Shown here: positions 45,128-56,113 of the stretch, in pieces
Numbering within the stretch: the first letter of the stretch is position 1
Layout of the letters: the number at the start of each line of letters is the position of its first letter
Assembly: GCA_946122785.1 (NCBI GenBank)
Contig: CAMGYJ010000002.1
Location: 25,766,492-25,830,491 of the forward strand
Direction of reading: 5' to 3'
Origin: Linum tenue
Lineage: Eukaryota > Streptophyta > Magnoliopsida > Malpighiales > Linaceae
DNA length: 64,000 nucleotides
Made by a program: the position numbers and the translations under genes
The notes under the pieces: model-generated
Databases searched by the model: none
What the model saw: the letters and a program-made list of their open reading frames with translations, nothing else
Told to the model about the DNA's origin: nothing

Positions 45128-47270
45128 ACAAACCGGGACTCTCCAAGGAGCTTATTGAGTGGAACAAAAGAGTATTTGGCAATATCTTCAAGCGTAAAAG
45201 GGACCTCTTACACTCTCTTAAGTCCTTGGAGACGCTCAATGAAAGAAATGCAAGCAGCAGCTCCCTCGCAAAAGAGCAGGAAATCAGAGAGCAACTGGAG
45301 AATACACTGTGGCAAGAAGAGCTTCTCTGGATTCAGAAATCGAGAGCCAATTGAGTGGTCTATGGGGATCAAAATACCCAATTCTTCCACATCAGCACCC
45401 TCAGTAGACGAAAGCACAAAAAAATCCTCAGCCTCAAAGACACGAATGGCTAGTGGGTGTCAGACCCTGACCTGCTTCAAGATTTGGCGAGGAATCACTT
45501 CATTCATCTCTTCACTGGGGATGAGTTGGGTGCTCCTGCCCCTCTCCCTGCTGATTTCTCGGTGGTGGGAGCAGCCCTGTTGGCTAACCTGAGCTCCATG
45601 CCAACCCTCGAGGAGATTAGAACGATTGTTATGGACATGAAAAGCCTGAAAGCGCCAGGAAAGGATGGGTTCCATGCTATTTTCTTTCAAAAATGCTGGA
45701 ATGTGATTAGAATGGAGTTATTTAACTTTCTTCTCTCTTGTTTCATGGTCCATAGTCGTATTCAGAGGGTGAATGAAACTTTGTTGGTCCTTATCCCCAA
45801 AGTGGAAGGACCAAGCACAATGAATCATTTTAGGCTCATTAGCCTCTGCAATGTGGGGTACAAGGTGGTGGCCAAATGCTTGGCCAACAAGTTAAAGCAT
45901 CTCATGCCCCATCTTGTCCACCCCAACTAGTCAAGTTTTGTGCGAAAGCGTCACATTACCGATAACATTATCATTTTGCAGGAGACCGTGCTTTCTATGG
46001 CTAGGAAAACTGGGAGGAAAGGAAGCATGATTCTGAAATTCGAGTTAGCTAAATCGTATGACAGGTTCAGCTAGCAGTTCCTAGCGGAAACTCTTAAGGA
46101 GGCTCACCTTCCTCCAGATTTCATTAGTCTCACCATGGCCTGTGTCTCTACTGCAAGCTTCCAGGTGCTTTGGAATGGGGGAGAGACTGAAGAGTTCAGA
46201 CCTTCGCGCGGCCTCGGACAGGGATGCCCTCTTTCCCCTTACCTCTTTACCTTGTGCATTGAGAGACTTAGCCATTGTATTTTAGATGATGTTAAATGTG
46301 GTAGATTGAAACCAATGAAATTATCAGCTAGGGGTCCTAATCTTTTCCACCTCTTTTTCGCCGATGACCTAGTGCTTTTTGTTGAAGCCAACTTAAGTTA
46401 TGCTGAAGTGGTCATTTCCTGCCTTGATCGTTTCTGTTGTGCCTCTGGTGAACTTGTCAGTAAGGAGAAGTCTAGAGTTTTCTTCTCTAGGAATACTCAC
46501 AGACACACTAGGAATGAGATTTGTGCTAGGCTGGGAATTCAATCGACAACTGATCTTGGGAGGTACCTTGGTGTGCCAATTCTTCATGGTAGACTTACTA
46601 AGAACACTTATAAGTATATTTTGGAGAAAATGGATAACAACTTGACCTCGTGGAAAGCTAGATACCTCTCCTTAGCTGGTAGGGTCACCCTTGCCCTTGC
46701 GGTTCTTAATGCCATTCAAACTTATGCTATGCAAACAACCCTTCTGCCTGCTTCTGTTTGCGATGCAATCGATAGAAGGATTAGGGGGTTTGTGCGGGGG
46801 TCTCAAGTTGGAAAGAGAAAGTCTCATCTAGTGGCATGGAATTCGATTTGCAAACCTAAAGACCAGGTTGGCCTTGGCTTGAGATCTGCCCGCAGCTTAA
46901 ACATGGCTTACTTGATCAAGTTGGCGTGGCAGGTTCTCAATAACAATTCTGATCTTTGGGTGCAGGTCATCCAAGGCAAGTACTTCAAGCACAAAGACGG
47001 GGCGATCTCCTCGATGAAGAATACCAACCACTCAAGCCTTTGGAAAGCAATCCTGAAGGCTATGCCTCTTATGAAGAGTGGCTACTGTTGGAGCATCAGA
47101 AACGAAGAGTCCACGAGCTTTTGGTCCCATCCCTGGCTCGACCATGGGCTCATCCTCAAAGATTACCTCACTGCTGATATCACCAATGATGAAAGAACAG
47201 TGCCTGTCTCCTTATGGCTTAATGATCAAGGTGAGTGGGACTGGGACAGATTGAATGGCCTACTCCCCTA
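45128..47270 (+). pseudogene. LINE reverse transcriptase and zf-RVT region, degraded
   Basis: Motifs in order: LKAPGKDGFHAIFFQKCW (about 45645), LVLIPKVEGPSTMNHFRLIS, GQGCPLSPYLFTLCIE, the catalytic FFADDLVLF (about 46360), LGRYLGVPILHGRLTK, LSLAGRVTLALAVLNAIQ, LRSARSLNMAYLIKLAW, then WSIRNEESTSFWSHPWLD. The frame from 46135 to 47270 is open, but upstream it is broken by stops, including TGG/CAG-to-TAG-type changes (for example after KDTNG, HLVHPN and YDRFS). Confidence 0.9.
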
Positions 47271-47871
47271 ATTGGCGCCTTAATCTTATTGCAGGTGTGG
47301 AAGTGCCCAATGCTCACTCAGGGGAGGACAAGACTATTTGGGGGCCCGAACGCGATGGAAGGTTCCGGCTCAGAAAGGCCTAAGCTATTGCAGCAGCGAC
47401 GGAGGAGCAGGAGCCTGATCGATGCTGGGTGAAGGTCTGGAAATGGAAGGGTCCGAGCAGAATTAAACATTTTTTATCTTTGATCCTCCATGATAGATTG
47501 ATGACAAACAAAGAAAGAGCTAGAAGAGAGCTCACAGACAACAGGCTATCCAATCACTGCAAGGCTGAGGAAGAATCGATTGAATCTTGTCGAACCATGG
47601 CTCCATCTTCAAAGATTGGATCTTGTCGAACATGATGAATAATGAAAAGGGCATCCAGTTCGGCGTTGTCTGTTGGAACCTCTGGAAACAAAGAAAGGAT
47701 GAGGTTATGGAGGGGAAAAGCTTCAGTGGCACGGGACTCATTTGTAGGATTAATGTCTGGCTGGCTATTGTCAAGAATGCTGAAAGCTGGGTGAGGAAGA
47801 CCACGACTCTTGCGAGCAGAACCACCCATACCAAACAGGTCTCATGGCAACCCCCGAGGTTTGGCTAGTTC

Positions 47872-48360
47872 CAGGTGCAAACAGATGGCTCGTTCCTCTC
47901 TGACACTGGGAAAGCTGCTGCTGGTGGGCTTATCCGGGACCATCTTGGACGATGCAGCAAGGCCTATCTCAGCAACCTCGGCTCTTGTTCAATCACTTGT
48001 GCTAAGCTTAAGGCAGCTGCCGAAGGCCTGAACCTTGATTGGAAGGAAGGCCATAGAATGGTAGAGCTCAACCTCGACTCTGAGGCAGCTCTGGCTATCA
48101 TTCGCAACTGCGATGATGATGACCACAGATTTGGGCATCTGGCTTTGACGTTCAGGGAGCTTCAGAAGCGTGACTGGGAAGTTAAGATTTCACATATTTA
48201 TAGAGAGGCGAATTTTGTGGCAGATTTTATTGCCAACTTAGGTCATAACACTACTTTTGGAACACATCTCTTCGATGTGAGCGACCCCGGTCTTAGCTAC
48301 TGGTTGTATTATGACATTATGGGTGTTTCCAATGATCGTTCCATTTCATCAATGAATTAG
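47872..48360 (+). pseudogene. LINE C-terminal RNase H domain
   Basis: Starts QVQTDGSFLSDTGKAAAGGLIRD, with the first catalytic Asp. It continues LKAAAEGLNLDWKEGH, LNLDSEAALAII and HIYREANFVADFIANLGH, carrying further acidic and His positions. The domain is intact over about 160 codons and ends at 48360, 25 bases before the poly(A). In plant L1-type elements this domain degrades the RNA strand. A low-homology, frame-broken stretch (47280-47860) separates it from RT. Confidence 0.88.
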
Positions 48361-48397
48361 GCGCTCTCGCGTTGTCTTTTTACCAAAAAAAAAAAAA

Positions 48398-48679
48398 CTG
48401 GAAGTCATACTTCATGCTAAGATAAGGGTTAAAATTATGCACTCTTATTTTCTTGAGTTATGAAGAGCCAGAGGCAAAGCATCAGAGTGGAGCCGACAAT
48501 GAAATCACTAGGACCATCACTCATCCTAGAGAAGTGAGACTTTAGACCTTTGCTTTGAAGTTTGCCTACTGCCACTTGAATTTGTTAAGGTCATACAACC
48601 TGTATGAGATGTCAATGGACAAAATCTTTATAGAGATTCCTTTCGTAAAATATGTCTATATAAAATGCGGCTAAATTGC
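48398..48679. other. Short intergenic stretch, nothing recognised
   Basis: AT-rich sequence after the LINE tail, without ORFs or repeats that I can identify. Confidence 0.5.
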
Positions 48680-48870
48680 AAGTTTGGTCATTGAAATTAC
48701 TAAAATAATGTCATGTTTGCCAGTAAATTTATTTTATTTCATTCATGGTCAATAAAATTAATTCAACAGTTTAAATTTGGTCACTCTCCGTTAGTCTCTG
48801 TTAACTTTTGCTTATGTGACAGTCAACTCGGATAGTTATCCGAGTTGCCATTAAATAAGTGACGTGACAA
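48680..48870 (+). repeat. Dispersed intergenic repeat, copy 3
   Basis: GCAAGTTTGGTCATTGAAAT, then TTTCATTCATGGTCA and TTTGGTCACTCTCCGTTAGT, and a GTGACAGTCAACTCGGATAG stretch. Same order as copies at 27485 and (inverted) 10190. Confidence 0.55.
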
Positions 48871-49193
48871 TTAAAAATAATAAAAGAATTATTTTAAAAA
48901 TTCCACCTCATTATCCTAATAAATTAAAAAATACATAAAACGAAAACGAAGCTCCTGCTGCCGTAGCTGCTCGATGTACATCTTGGCCTCGTTCTTCTGG
49001 CCGTATACCCGTACCGAGGCGGCCCTCATGAGCTCCTGTAGGTCCTCACCGCCGTCGTTGTTTGACATGGAGGAGGCTGCGCTGAGGTTGCGGGGCAAGG
49101 AGGCGAACTGGCTGGGGTGGTAAAAGACGCGGCGATGGGCATTGTGGGTGGCGACGGCCGACGGTGCCGCATCCCGTCAGGCTTCTGACGTAG

Positions 49194-49560
49194 TAACAAC
49201 ACTTTTGTGTTGGAAACCCTAAAACTTGGATTGATTCAATGTAGTTTTCAGCTTATATAGCTGGTTTACAGTAGTACAAGTGGTGTGCAGAAATGTAGAA
49301 GAAGACAAGGTTGCTTCAAGTCCAAGTACAACCCGAAACAGGTAAAGTGATGAAAAATAGAAGATCAGGGACTGAAAGTGTAATTGTCTATCCCATTTTG
49401 TTTTTCCCTGAAACGATGTCGCTCCAGGTCCTGCGCGGTCTTGGTTGACTCAGCGAAACGCCGTCGTCGGGATGCTGGGTTTTGCCCGTTGGCGGAACGT
49501 CGTCGTCTGGAAGGCGGGACTGAGAAGAATTCAAATGTGCTGAATTCTTCTCCTCTGATA
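49194..49560 (-). repeat. 3' LTR of Copia element
   Basis: Minus strand TATCAGAGGAGAAGAATTC…AGTGTTGTTA. Differs from 54098-54464 at about positions 8 and 15 from the outer end and at two CpG-containing sites (CCTGCGCGG/CCTACGCGG, GCCGTCGTC/GCCGCCGTC). Confidence 0.93.
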
Positions 49561-52500
49561 GCCCCCCGCAAGCTGGTGGGCAGAGCTCGTAGACACCAAG
49601 CTTGGAGAGGAGGTGATGAAAAATGGCCGGGGAGAGGGCTTTAGTGAAAAGGTCGGCCAATTGGTGAACAGTGGAGACGTGAAGTACCTTGATCGTGCCG
49701 GCGTGAAGCTTTTCGCGGACGAAGTGACAGTCGAGTTCGATGTGTTTCGTCCGTTCGTGGAACGTGGGATTCTCGGCGATGTAGATGGCCGATTGGTTGT
49801 CGCAGTACAGTGTGGCAGGTTGAGGATGGACAACCTGGAAGTCGTGAAGCAGGTAGAGCAGCCATTGGACTTCACATGTGGTGTATGCAAGGGTGCGGTA
49901 CTCTGCTTCACAAGAGGAGCGGGATATGGTCGTCTATTTCTTGCACTTGCAGGACACCAGAGAATCGCCTAAGTAGACACAGAATCCGGTGACAGAGCGG
50001 CGTGTGTCGACGCAGGCGGCCCAATCGGAGTCACTGAAGGCCTTCAATTGCAGAGAGGATGTGGAAGGGAAAAAGAGGACAGTGGAAGGTGCTGACTTGA
50101 GGTACCTCAAAATTCTTGTAACAGCTCTGAAATGTGAATGACTAGGGTTAGACATGTATTGGCTGACATGCTGTGTAGCAAAACTGATGTCAGGCCTCGT
50201 GGTTGTGAGGTAAATGAGCTTTCCCACTAGTCTTCTGTAGTGTTCTGGATCAGGGTAGGGATCATCATGTTGAGTTGTCAAATGTGCCTTGTAATCAATT
50301 GGAGTAGTGACTGGTTTTGTGTTAATCATGGATGCATCATCCAGAATCTCCAATGTGTATTTGCGTTGAGAAATATGAATCCCAGATGTTGTTCTCGAGA
50401 CTTCTATTCCCAAAAATAATTTGAGGTCACCTAAGTCTTTGATGCTGAATGCCTGATGCAGAGAATCCTTGATGTTGTTTATCTCAGTCAAATCAGTGCC
50501 TCCAATGACGAGGTCATCAACATAGATTAGAATGCATGTGTAGGAAGTTGCTGTAGCTTTGTAGAACAGTGAGTGATCCACCTTACTGGATATGTAGCCT
50601 TGAGAATGTAGTTGGTCAGCAAGTTTTGAAAACCATTGTCTCGATGCCTGTTTAAGGCCATATAGGGATTTCTTAAGACGACAAACAGGGTTCTTGATGC
50701 CTGGAGGTGGTTTGTATTCATCTGGGAGCTTCATGTAGACACATTCCTCCAAATCCCCATGGAGGAATGCATTGTTGATGTCCAATTGATGTATATGCCA
50801 GTTGTGAATAGATGCTAGAGCTAGGAAAATTCTGATTGTAGTCATTTTCACAACAGGGGCAAATGTATCTTGGTAGTCAATGCCTTCCTGTTGTGTGTAG
50901 CCCTTAGCAACCAGTCTGGCCTTCCTTCTTTCTAGGGTACCATCAGAGAGGAATTTGAACTTGTATATCCATTTGTTGCCAATGAGTTGACATCAGGGGG
51001 GGCCTCAACAATATCCCAAGTTTGGTTCTTGTCAAGAGCTGTGAATTCATCTTGCATTGCTTCATTCCAGAAGGGAGACAGAATAGCCTCTTTGTAGGAT
51101 TCTGGTTCTTTGTAGGAAGATATGCTCAAAGCAAAGTGTCTGTCAGTAGGAGACAAGTGATCATATTGAATAACTTTACTGAGTGGATAAGTGATACCTG
51201 GACATTGCTGTTGAGTAGAATGACTGGTGGAAGGAATCTGCTGAAGCAGGTTGCAATGGTATAATTGGAGGTGGGATGGTGGTTTAGGAGTTCTGGTTGA
51301 TTTCATAGTGGGAGGAACAGGTGGTGGTGGGGGTGATGGTGGGGAGGGTGAGTTGAGAGGAGATGGTTGGGATGGAGAAGAGGTTTGAGGATCAGGTTCT
51401 GTGTCACTGTCAGTATCAAAGTGGATGGTATTTAGGTCAGTGAGGGTGTGAGATGGAATTGTGGAGGGCTGGTAAGTGGGGCTAGGATCATCAAAGGAAG
51501 AAGGGGTAAGGGTAGAGTTGTATAGGTCAGTTTGAGTGGGAGATATGGATTCATGGTGAAATGGGAAGTGATTTTCATGGAATTGTACATCTCTTGAAGT
51601 GAAGGTTTCATGAGAGGTGAGGTCATAGATCCTAAACCCCTTTATTCCAGAGGTATAACCAATAAAGATGCCTTTTCTGGCTCTGGAATCAAACTTGGTT
51701 CTGTGGCTGGTGAGGGTGCTTGCAAACACACAAGCAACCAAAGACCTTGAGGTGGGAAAGGTCTGGTGGTTTTTTGTGTAGTTTTTCAAAAGGTGTGAGG
51801 TTGTTTAGAACAGGAGTTGGAACTCTGTTGATTAGGTGCACAACATGTTTCACACAATCTGCTCAAAAACCAGGTGGGAGGTTGGCCTGAAATTTTAGGG
51901 CTCTGGCAACAGCAAGTATGTGCTGGTGCTTTCTTTCTACCTTACTGTTCTGTTCAGAAGTTTCAACACATGATTGTTCATGGAAAATGCCAGTGTTTTG
52001 GAAAAAATCAATCATCCTGAACTCTTTGCCTTGATCACTCCTGATTCTTTTAACAAGAGTGTCAAATTGTCTCTCAATGTAATGACAGAACTCTTGTAGT
52101 TTAGGTCTGGCCTCAGATTTTGTTTGCAAGAGAATAACCCATGTCATCCTAGAGAAATCATCTACAATGGTCAAAAATATCGATGGCCATCATAGCTAGG
52201 AACAGGGTTTGGCCCCCAAATACCAGTATGTATCAATTGAAAAGGACTCTCAGTTACAGTTGAACTGGAAGGAAATGGCAGTCTCTTCTGTCTAGCAAAA
52301 TGGCATACATCACAGGGTATAGAGCTTTATATTTCTATGGAAGTACATAGTTGTTTCAAAAGTGGTATTTTGGAGTGTGAAACATGCCCTAATCTATGGT
52401 GCCAAAGGTCAAAAGGTGCACTACTGGTTGCAGTAGTGTGTTTAGGTATAGTAGAGCTATCTATGTTGTCTAATAGGTAGAGGCCATGGGACAGCTTAGC

Positions 52501-54051
52501 AGAACCAGTCATCCTCCTCAGCTGCATGTCCTAAATCAAGCACACATCAGAAAAGAAAGTTAACCAAAGTGATTTGTTCTTGCTCAACTTACTGACAGAA
52601 ACCAAGTTGAAGTTAAACTGAGGAACATATAAAGCTTCCTCAAGCACCAGGTCTGGGAGACATCTCACAGTTCCTGAGTGACTAGCTTCAACTCTTTGTC
52701 CAGTGGGAAGAGTGATGTGAACACCACTGATTTGTTTGTGGTGTTGCAGAAGATCAAGGGAACAGACGATGTGGTATGATGCCCCAGTGTCTAGGATCCA
52801 TAGCTGATTGTATGGACCCTTGTTTTGAGCATTGAAAACATATTTACCTGAGGATTCTGGTTTGCTGGTGGTGAAGGCTGCAGCTGAGAAGCTTGGTCCA
52901 GGGGAGGCTTGAGCATTCTGACTCATCATTTGCATAAATTTCTCATACTCAGCTTTGGTCAGCTTGACTTCTTGCTGGCCTTTGTCTCCAATCATGGTGG
53001 TGGCTGCATTAACTTGAGGCCTTCCTCTTCCTCTTCCAGTTCCAGGAGGGTAGCCATTCTTCTGATAGCACTTGTCTTCTGTGTGACCAAGTTTTTTGCA
53101 GTGAGTGCACTCAACTGGTCTTCCAGTAGCAGTCACACCCCGAGGAGTCATGCCAGGTGGCCAGCCATGTTTGTGAAAACAAACATCTTTAGTATGTCCC
53201 AGTGCCTTGCAGTAGGTACAATAGGGTCTGGTTCTTTTGTTTGCTGGGATGTTGTTGTGAGAGGCAAAGGCAGTACTCTCAGCAGCAAGGGCTTTGCCTT
53301 GATGGCTCCCATACTGTTGCCTCTCATGCTGAAGCATCCTCTGGAACACTCTATCAATGGAGGGAAGGGTGTCCTGAAACAGAACCTGTGACCTAACTGC
53401 ACTATAGTTCTCATTAAGTCCTCTGAGGAACTGAATGACATAGCCAGTGTCCCTGTAACCTATGACCTGTCTCATAGCCCTACATGTGGAGTGGCTGGTG
53501 GGGGTACAGTCACAAGGATCTAAAGGCTGGTAGTTGTCAAGCTCATCCCTCACAGCAATCATTTCACCATAGTACTCAGTTAGGGTTTGGTTACCTTGTT
53601 TCATGGTGGCTAGGGCCTCTATCAGCTCTGCTATCCTCACCATGTCCCCTTGTCCATATCTAGCTCTTAGGCTTCTCCAGGCTTCTGCAGCTGTCTTGAA
53701 AGACATGATTGTCTTCCTAATCCCAGGCTCGACTGCTTGTTGGATCCAAGACAGGACCATGATGTTGTTCCTATTCCAAGACCAGGCTTGTGGGCTATCT
53801 GCTGCTGGTTCAGCCAGAGTGCCATTTATGAACCCGATCTTGTTCTTGGCTCCCAGTGCATTGTACATCGCTTTGTTCCAGTCGTTGTAGTTGGTAGTAG
53901 TGAGCTTCTCCGCCACCAGGACTTGCCCTGGTTGTTCAGATCCATGTAGGTAGTATGGATCTACCATCGGGTCCTAGAGTGTGGTGGTGTGAGCAGCATT
54001 GTTGTTAGCTGCTGCATCTGCTCCATCAGTGCTCATGTTCACATCAGCCAT
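49561..54051 (-). pseudogene. Copia polyprotein, frame-broken
   Basis: Start at 54051 (MADVNMSTDGADAAANNNAA), then an in-frame TAG, and a 478-codon frame with the gag fold (LTTTNYNDWNKAMYNALGAK). Two CCHC knuckles follow (CTYCKALGHTKDVC; CTHCKKLGHTEDKC) and the protease site LWILDTGASYHI. Then come the pre-integrase LWHHRLGHVSHSKIP; integrase with VDDFSRMTW, RSDQGKEF and SKVERKHQH (D,D,E); RT with [24 protein letters not shown] and catalytic YVDDLVIGG; and RNase H with [14 protein letters not shown]. The C-terminal QSAIYIAENP/LADLFTKAL region is in shifted frames. At least four breaks. Confidence 0.9.
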
Positions 54052-54081
54052 TGTTGTGGCGGCGCCTAGGGTTCAAGGGAA

Positions 54082-54097
54082 CCAGGCTCTGATACCA
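54082..54097 (-). promoter_or_regulatory. Primer binding site, tRNA-Met (Copia)
   Basis: Minus strand TGGTATCAGAGCCTGG directly abuts the LTR end; complementary to the initiator tRNA-Met 3' end. Confidence 0.9.
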
Positions 54098-54464
54098 TAA
54101 CAACGCTTTTGTTTTGGAAACCCTAAAACTTGGATTGATTCAATGTAGTTTTCAGCTTATATAGCTGGTTTACAGTAGTACAAGTGGTGTGCAGAAATGT
54201 AGAAGAAGACAAGGTTGCTTCAAGTCCAAGTACAACCCGAAACAGGTAAAGTGATGAAAAATAGAAGATCAGGGACTGAAAGTGTAATTGTCTATCCCAT
54301 TTTGTTTTTCCCTGAAACGATGTCGCTCCAGGTCCTACGCGGTCTTGGTTGACTCAGCGAAACGCCGCCGTCGGGATGCTGGGTTTTGCCCGTTGGCGGA
54401 ACGTCGTCGTCTGGAAGGCGGGACTGAGAAGAATTCAAATGTGCTGAATTCTTCTCCTCTGATA
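54098..54464 (-). repeat. 5' LTR of Copia element
   Basis: 367 bp, same length as its partner. Contains the promoter-proximal AGCTATATAAGCTG region (minus strand, about 54170). Confidence 0.93.
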
Positions 54465-54589
54465 CATAGAGATCCTTGGCCCTGCCCAACGCCCAAATCG
54501 GGCAAGTACTTGTCCTAAAGAACACTTTCATGTTCTATCCTGCTTTCGATTTCATGTCGGCGGCGGTGGATTGAGCAAATTGAAATCTA

Positions 54590-54840
54590 GAATATGCTGG
54601 GGTTTCCGAATATTGGGTTTTTGAGGAAGATATTAGATTTGAGAAATTGGATATGGGACAGGTTTAGGGAAGGAATTGGAATTTCTAGAAATTTATGAGA
54701 GAAAATTGAGGGTCGGTGGTGGAGGATTTTATAAGAAAGCTGCAGTTCAGGGGGAAGGAAGAAGGAAGTGGAGAGATAGAGGGGGTGGGGAGGGAATGTT
54801 TCTCGCGTACACTTGGGAGCAGTTCCTGTAAGTAACTTAC
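54590..54840 (-). promoter_or_regulatory. Promoter and 5' leader of the split small gene
   Basis: Minus strand CTTATAAAATCC at about 54725-54738 is a good TATA box. It is followed by a pyrimidine/CAA-rich leader of some 190 bases before the ATG at 54531. A six-codon block MKSKAG with a TAG stop lies just upstream, in the same frame as the main start. Confidence 0.45.
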
Positions 54841-55060
54841 CGGTCAGTAACGGTGAGTAACCGCCCCATCCGCCGTCCATTGCAATCAATTAACAACCGT
54901 CAGATGTAAAATAATAAATACACGTAGGGGTAAAATAGTAATCGACCTTCTGACAATTTGAAAAAGGTAACTGACACTTCCCCGCCATCATTATCACCAG
55001 AAAATTCACAGACGGTTCGAGTTTCTGCTTTTTTGCTCTGCATTCACGCTATCTATTCTC

Positions 55061-55063
<3 letters not shown>

Positions 55064-55098
<35 letters not shown>
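55064..55098 (+). repeat. (CT)n microsatellite
   Basis: About 17 CT units, just upstream of the leader of the Ulp1-like gene. Confidence 0.95.
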
Positions 55099-55100
<2 letters not shown>

Positions 55101-55180
55101 GTTTCATCTTCGCAAACTGCACCGTCGAAGTCGAATCTCGAGTTTTCAGTTCACTTAGCAAAGGATACCGATCTCAGTTA

Positions 55181-55315
55181 TTCAGCGATCAAGTGAGGGT
55201 TTGCACTTCGACGCCTTCAGTGATCAAGTGAGGGTTTCCACTTCGACGCCTTCAGTGATCAAGTGAGGGTTTCCACTTCAACGTCTTCAGCGACAAAATT
55301 AGGGTTTCCAACTTA
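55181..55315 (+). repeat. 35-bp tandem repeat in the 5' leader
   Basis: Units start at 55181, 55216, 55251 and 55286, with consensus TTCAGTGATCAAGTGAGGGT, then TTCCACTTCGACGCC. The first three are nearly identical; the last is diverged. They end 12 bases before the 5' splice donor GTAAATC at 55328. Confidence 0.92.
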
Positions 55316-55440
55316 GACACGATCAAGGTAAATCATCACTTCTTTCTTCAAAAACTAGATTCGTGATTCTGAATGTCTAATTTCAAGTACATACATCACA
55401 AAAACCAAACGAAAAACTCTACTATGCTTGATGTTTTCAC

Positions 55441-55960
55441 AATACCACACTGGTACCATGTGGTATTCTAAGGGGAAAAAGTTCTAGCAGTGGTAAAAGT
55501 ACTTACAGTGAACTACATTTTATAGAAACGTGTATAAACGACAACAAAACCTATTCCATACTCTGATTTCTTTACAATACCATAGTATACCATATGGTAT
55601 AACATGGTATAAACACTGGTACCATATGCTATTATAAGGAGAAACCGTTCCAATAGTGGTAAAAGTACTTACAGTGAAATACATTTTATAGAAAAGTGTA
55701 TAAAACGACAACAAAACCTATTCCATACTCTGATTTTTTTACAATACCATAGTATACCATATGGTATAACATGGTATAAACACTGGTACCATATGGTATT
55801 ATAAGGAGAAACCGTTCCAGTAGTGGTCAAAGTAACAATGAAAAAGATTTTATAGGAAAAGTATAAAAACCTATTCTATGCTCTGATTTTCTTACAATAC
55901 CACACTGGTACCATATGGTATTTTAAGGAGAAACCACACACGTACTGGTCAAAGCCACTA
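55441..55960 (+). repeat. About 166-bp tandem array in the 5' UTR intron
   Basis: Unit starts (GGTACCATATG) lie near 55454, 55620, 55787 and 55909, giving periods of 166, 167 and a shortened 122 bp. Each unit includes TAAGGAGAAACCGTTCCA, GTAAAAGTACTTACAGTGAA and, in two units, the long palindrome ATACCATAGTATACCATATGG. The array lies wholly inside the intron 55328-56106. Confidence 0.9.
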
Positions 55961-56113
55961 CCTCAATTATTCATTTGCTTACTGATAGAATATGGTATAG
56001 TATGGTATGCTATGGTATGGTAGTTGGTGTTTTTGCTTACTGGTAGAATATGGTATGCTATGGTATGCTATGGTATGTTATAGCAATTCTTCTATTCTGG
56101 ATGCAGGTACATC

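Larger units (their letters stand above)
45128..48397 (+). mobile_element. 5'-truncated L1-type LINE with poly(A) tail
   Basis: Starts abruptly in the endonuclease-RT linker (LSKELIEWNKRVFGNIFKRK), continues through reverse transcriptase, a zf-RVT-like region and a C-terminal RNase H, and ends in a poly(A) run at 48385-48397. The 5' truncation and the tail are typical of target-primed reverse transcription. The endonuclease and ORF1 are missing. Several in-frame stops and frame breaks show it is inactive. I could not identify a target duplication. Confidence 0.9.
49194..54464 (-). mobile_element. Complete Ty1/copia element (5271 bp), young, with TA…TA LTR ends
   Basis: Two 367-bp LTRs differ at only about four positions that I could find. 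The order on the minus strand is LTR (54464-54098), tRNA-Met primer site, gag, protease, integrase, RT, RNase H, purine tract CTTGCGGGGGGC, LTR (49560-49194). The integrase-before-RT order marks Copia. Flanking duplication CGTAG (49189-49193) and CATAG (54465-54469) differ by one G/A transition. The LTR termini are TATCAG…TTGTTA rather than TG…CA. Frame breaks in the polyprotein suggest that this copy is already inactive. Confidence 0.92.
48916..54531 (-). pseudogene. Small plant gene split by a Copia insertion
   Basis: The 5' part (54531-54465) encodes MKVFFRTSTCPIWALGRAKD, then the codons for L-Y. The reading continues directly at 49188 with V-R-S-L when the Copia element and one copy of its duplication are ignored. 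The 3' part (49150-48916) encodes FASLPRNLSAASSMSNNDGG, then DLQELMRAASVRVYG and a Glu/Gln-rich helix. A one-base frame shift is needed near 49160. A short in-frame codon block ending in TAG precedes the start codon. I do not recognise a named family; it looks like a small (about 90-100 residue) plant-specific protein with a conserved DL-EL-RAAS motif. It cannot be expressed normally with the insertion. Confidence 0.6.
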
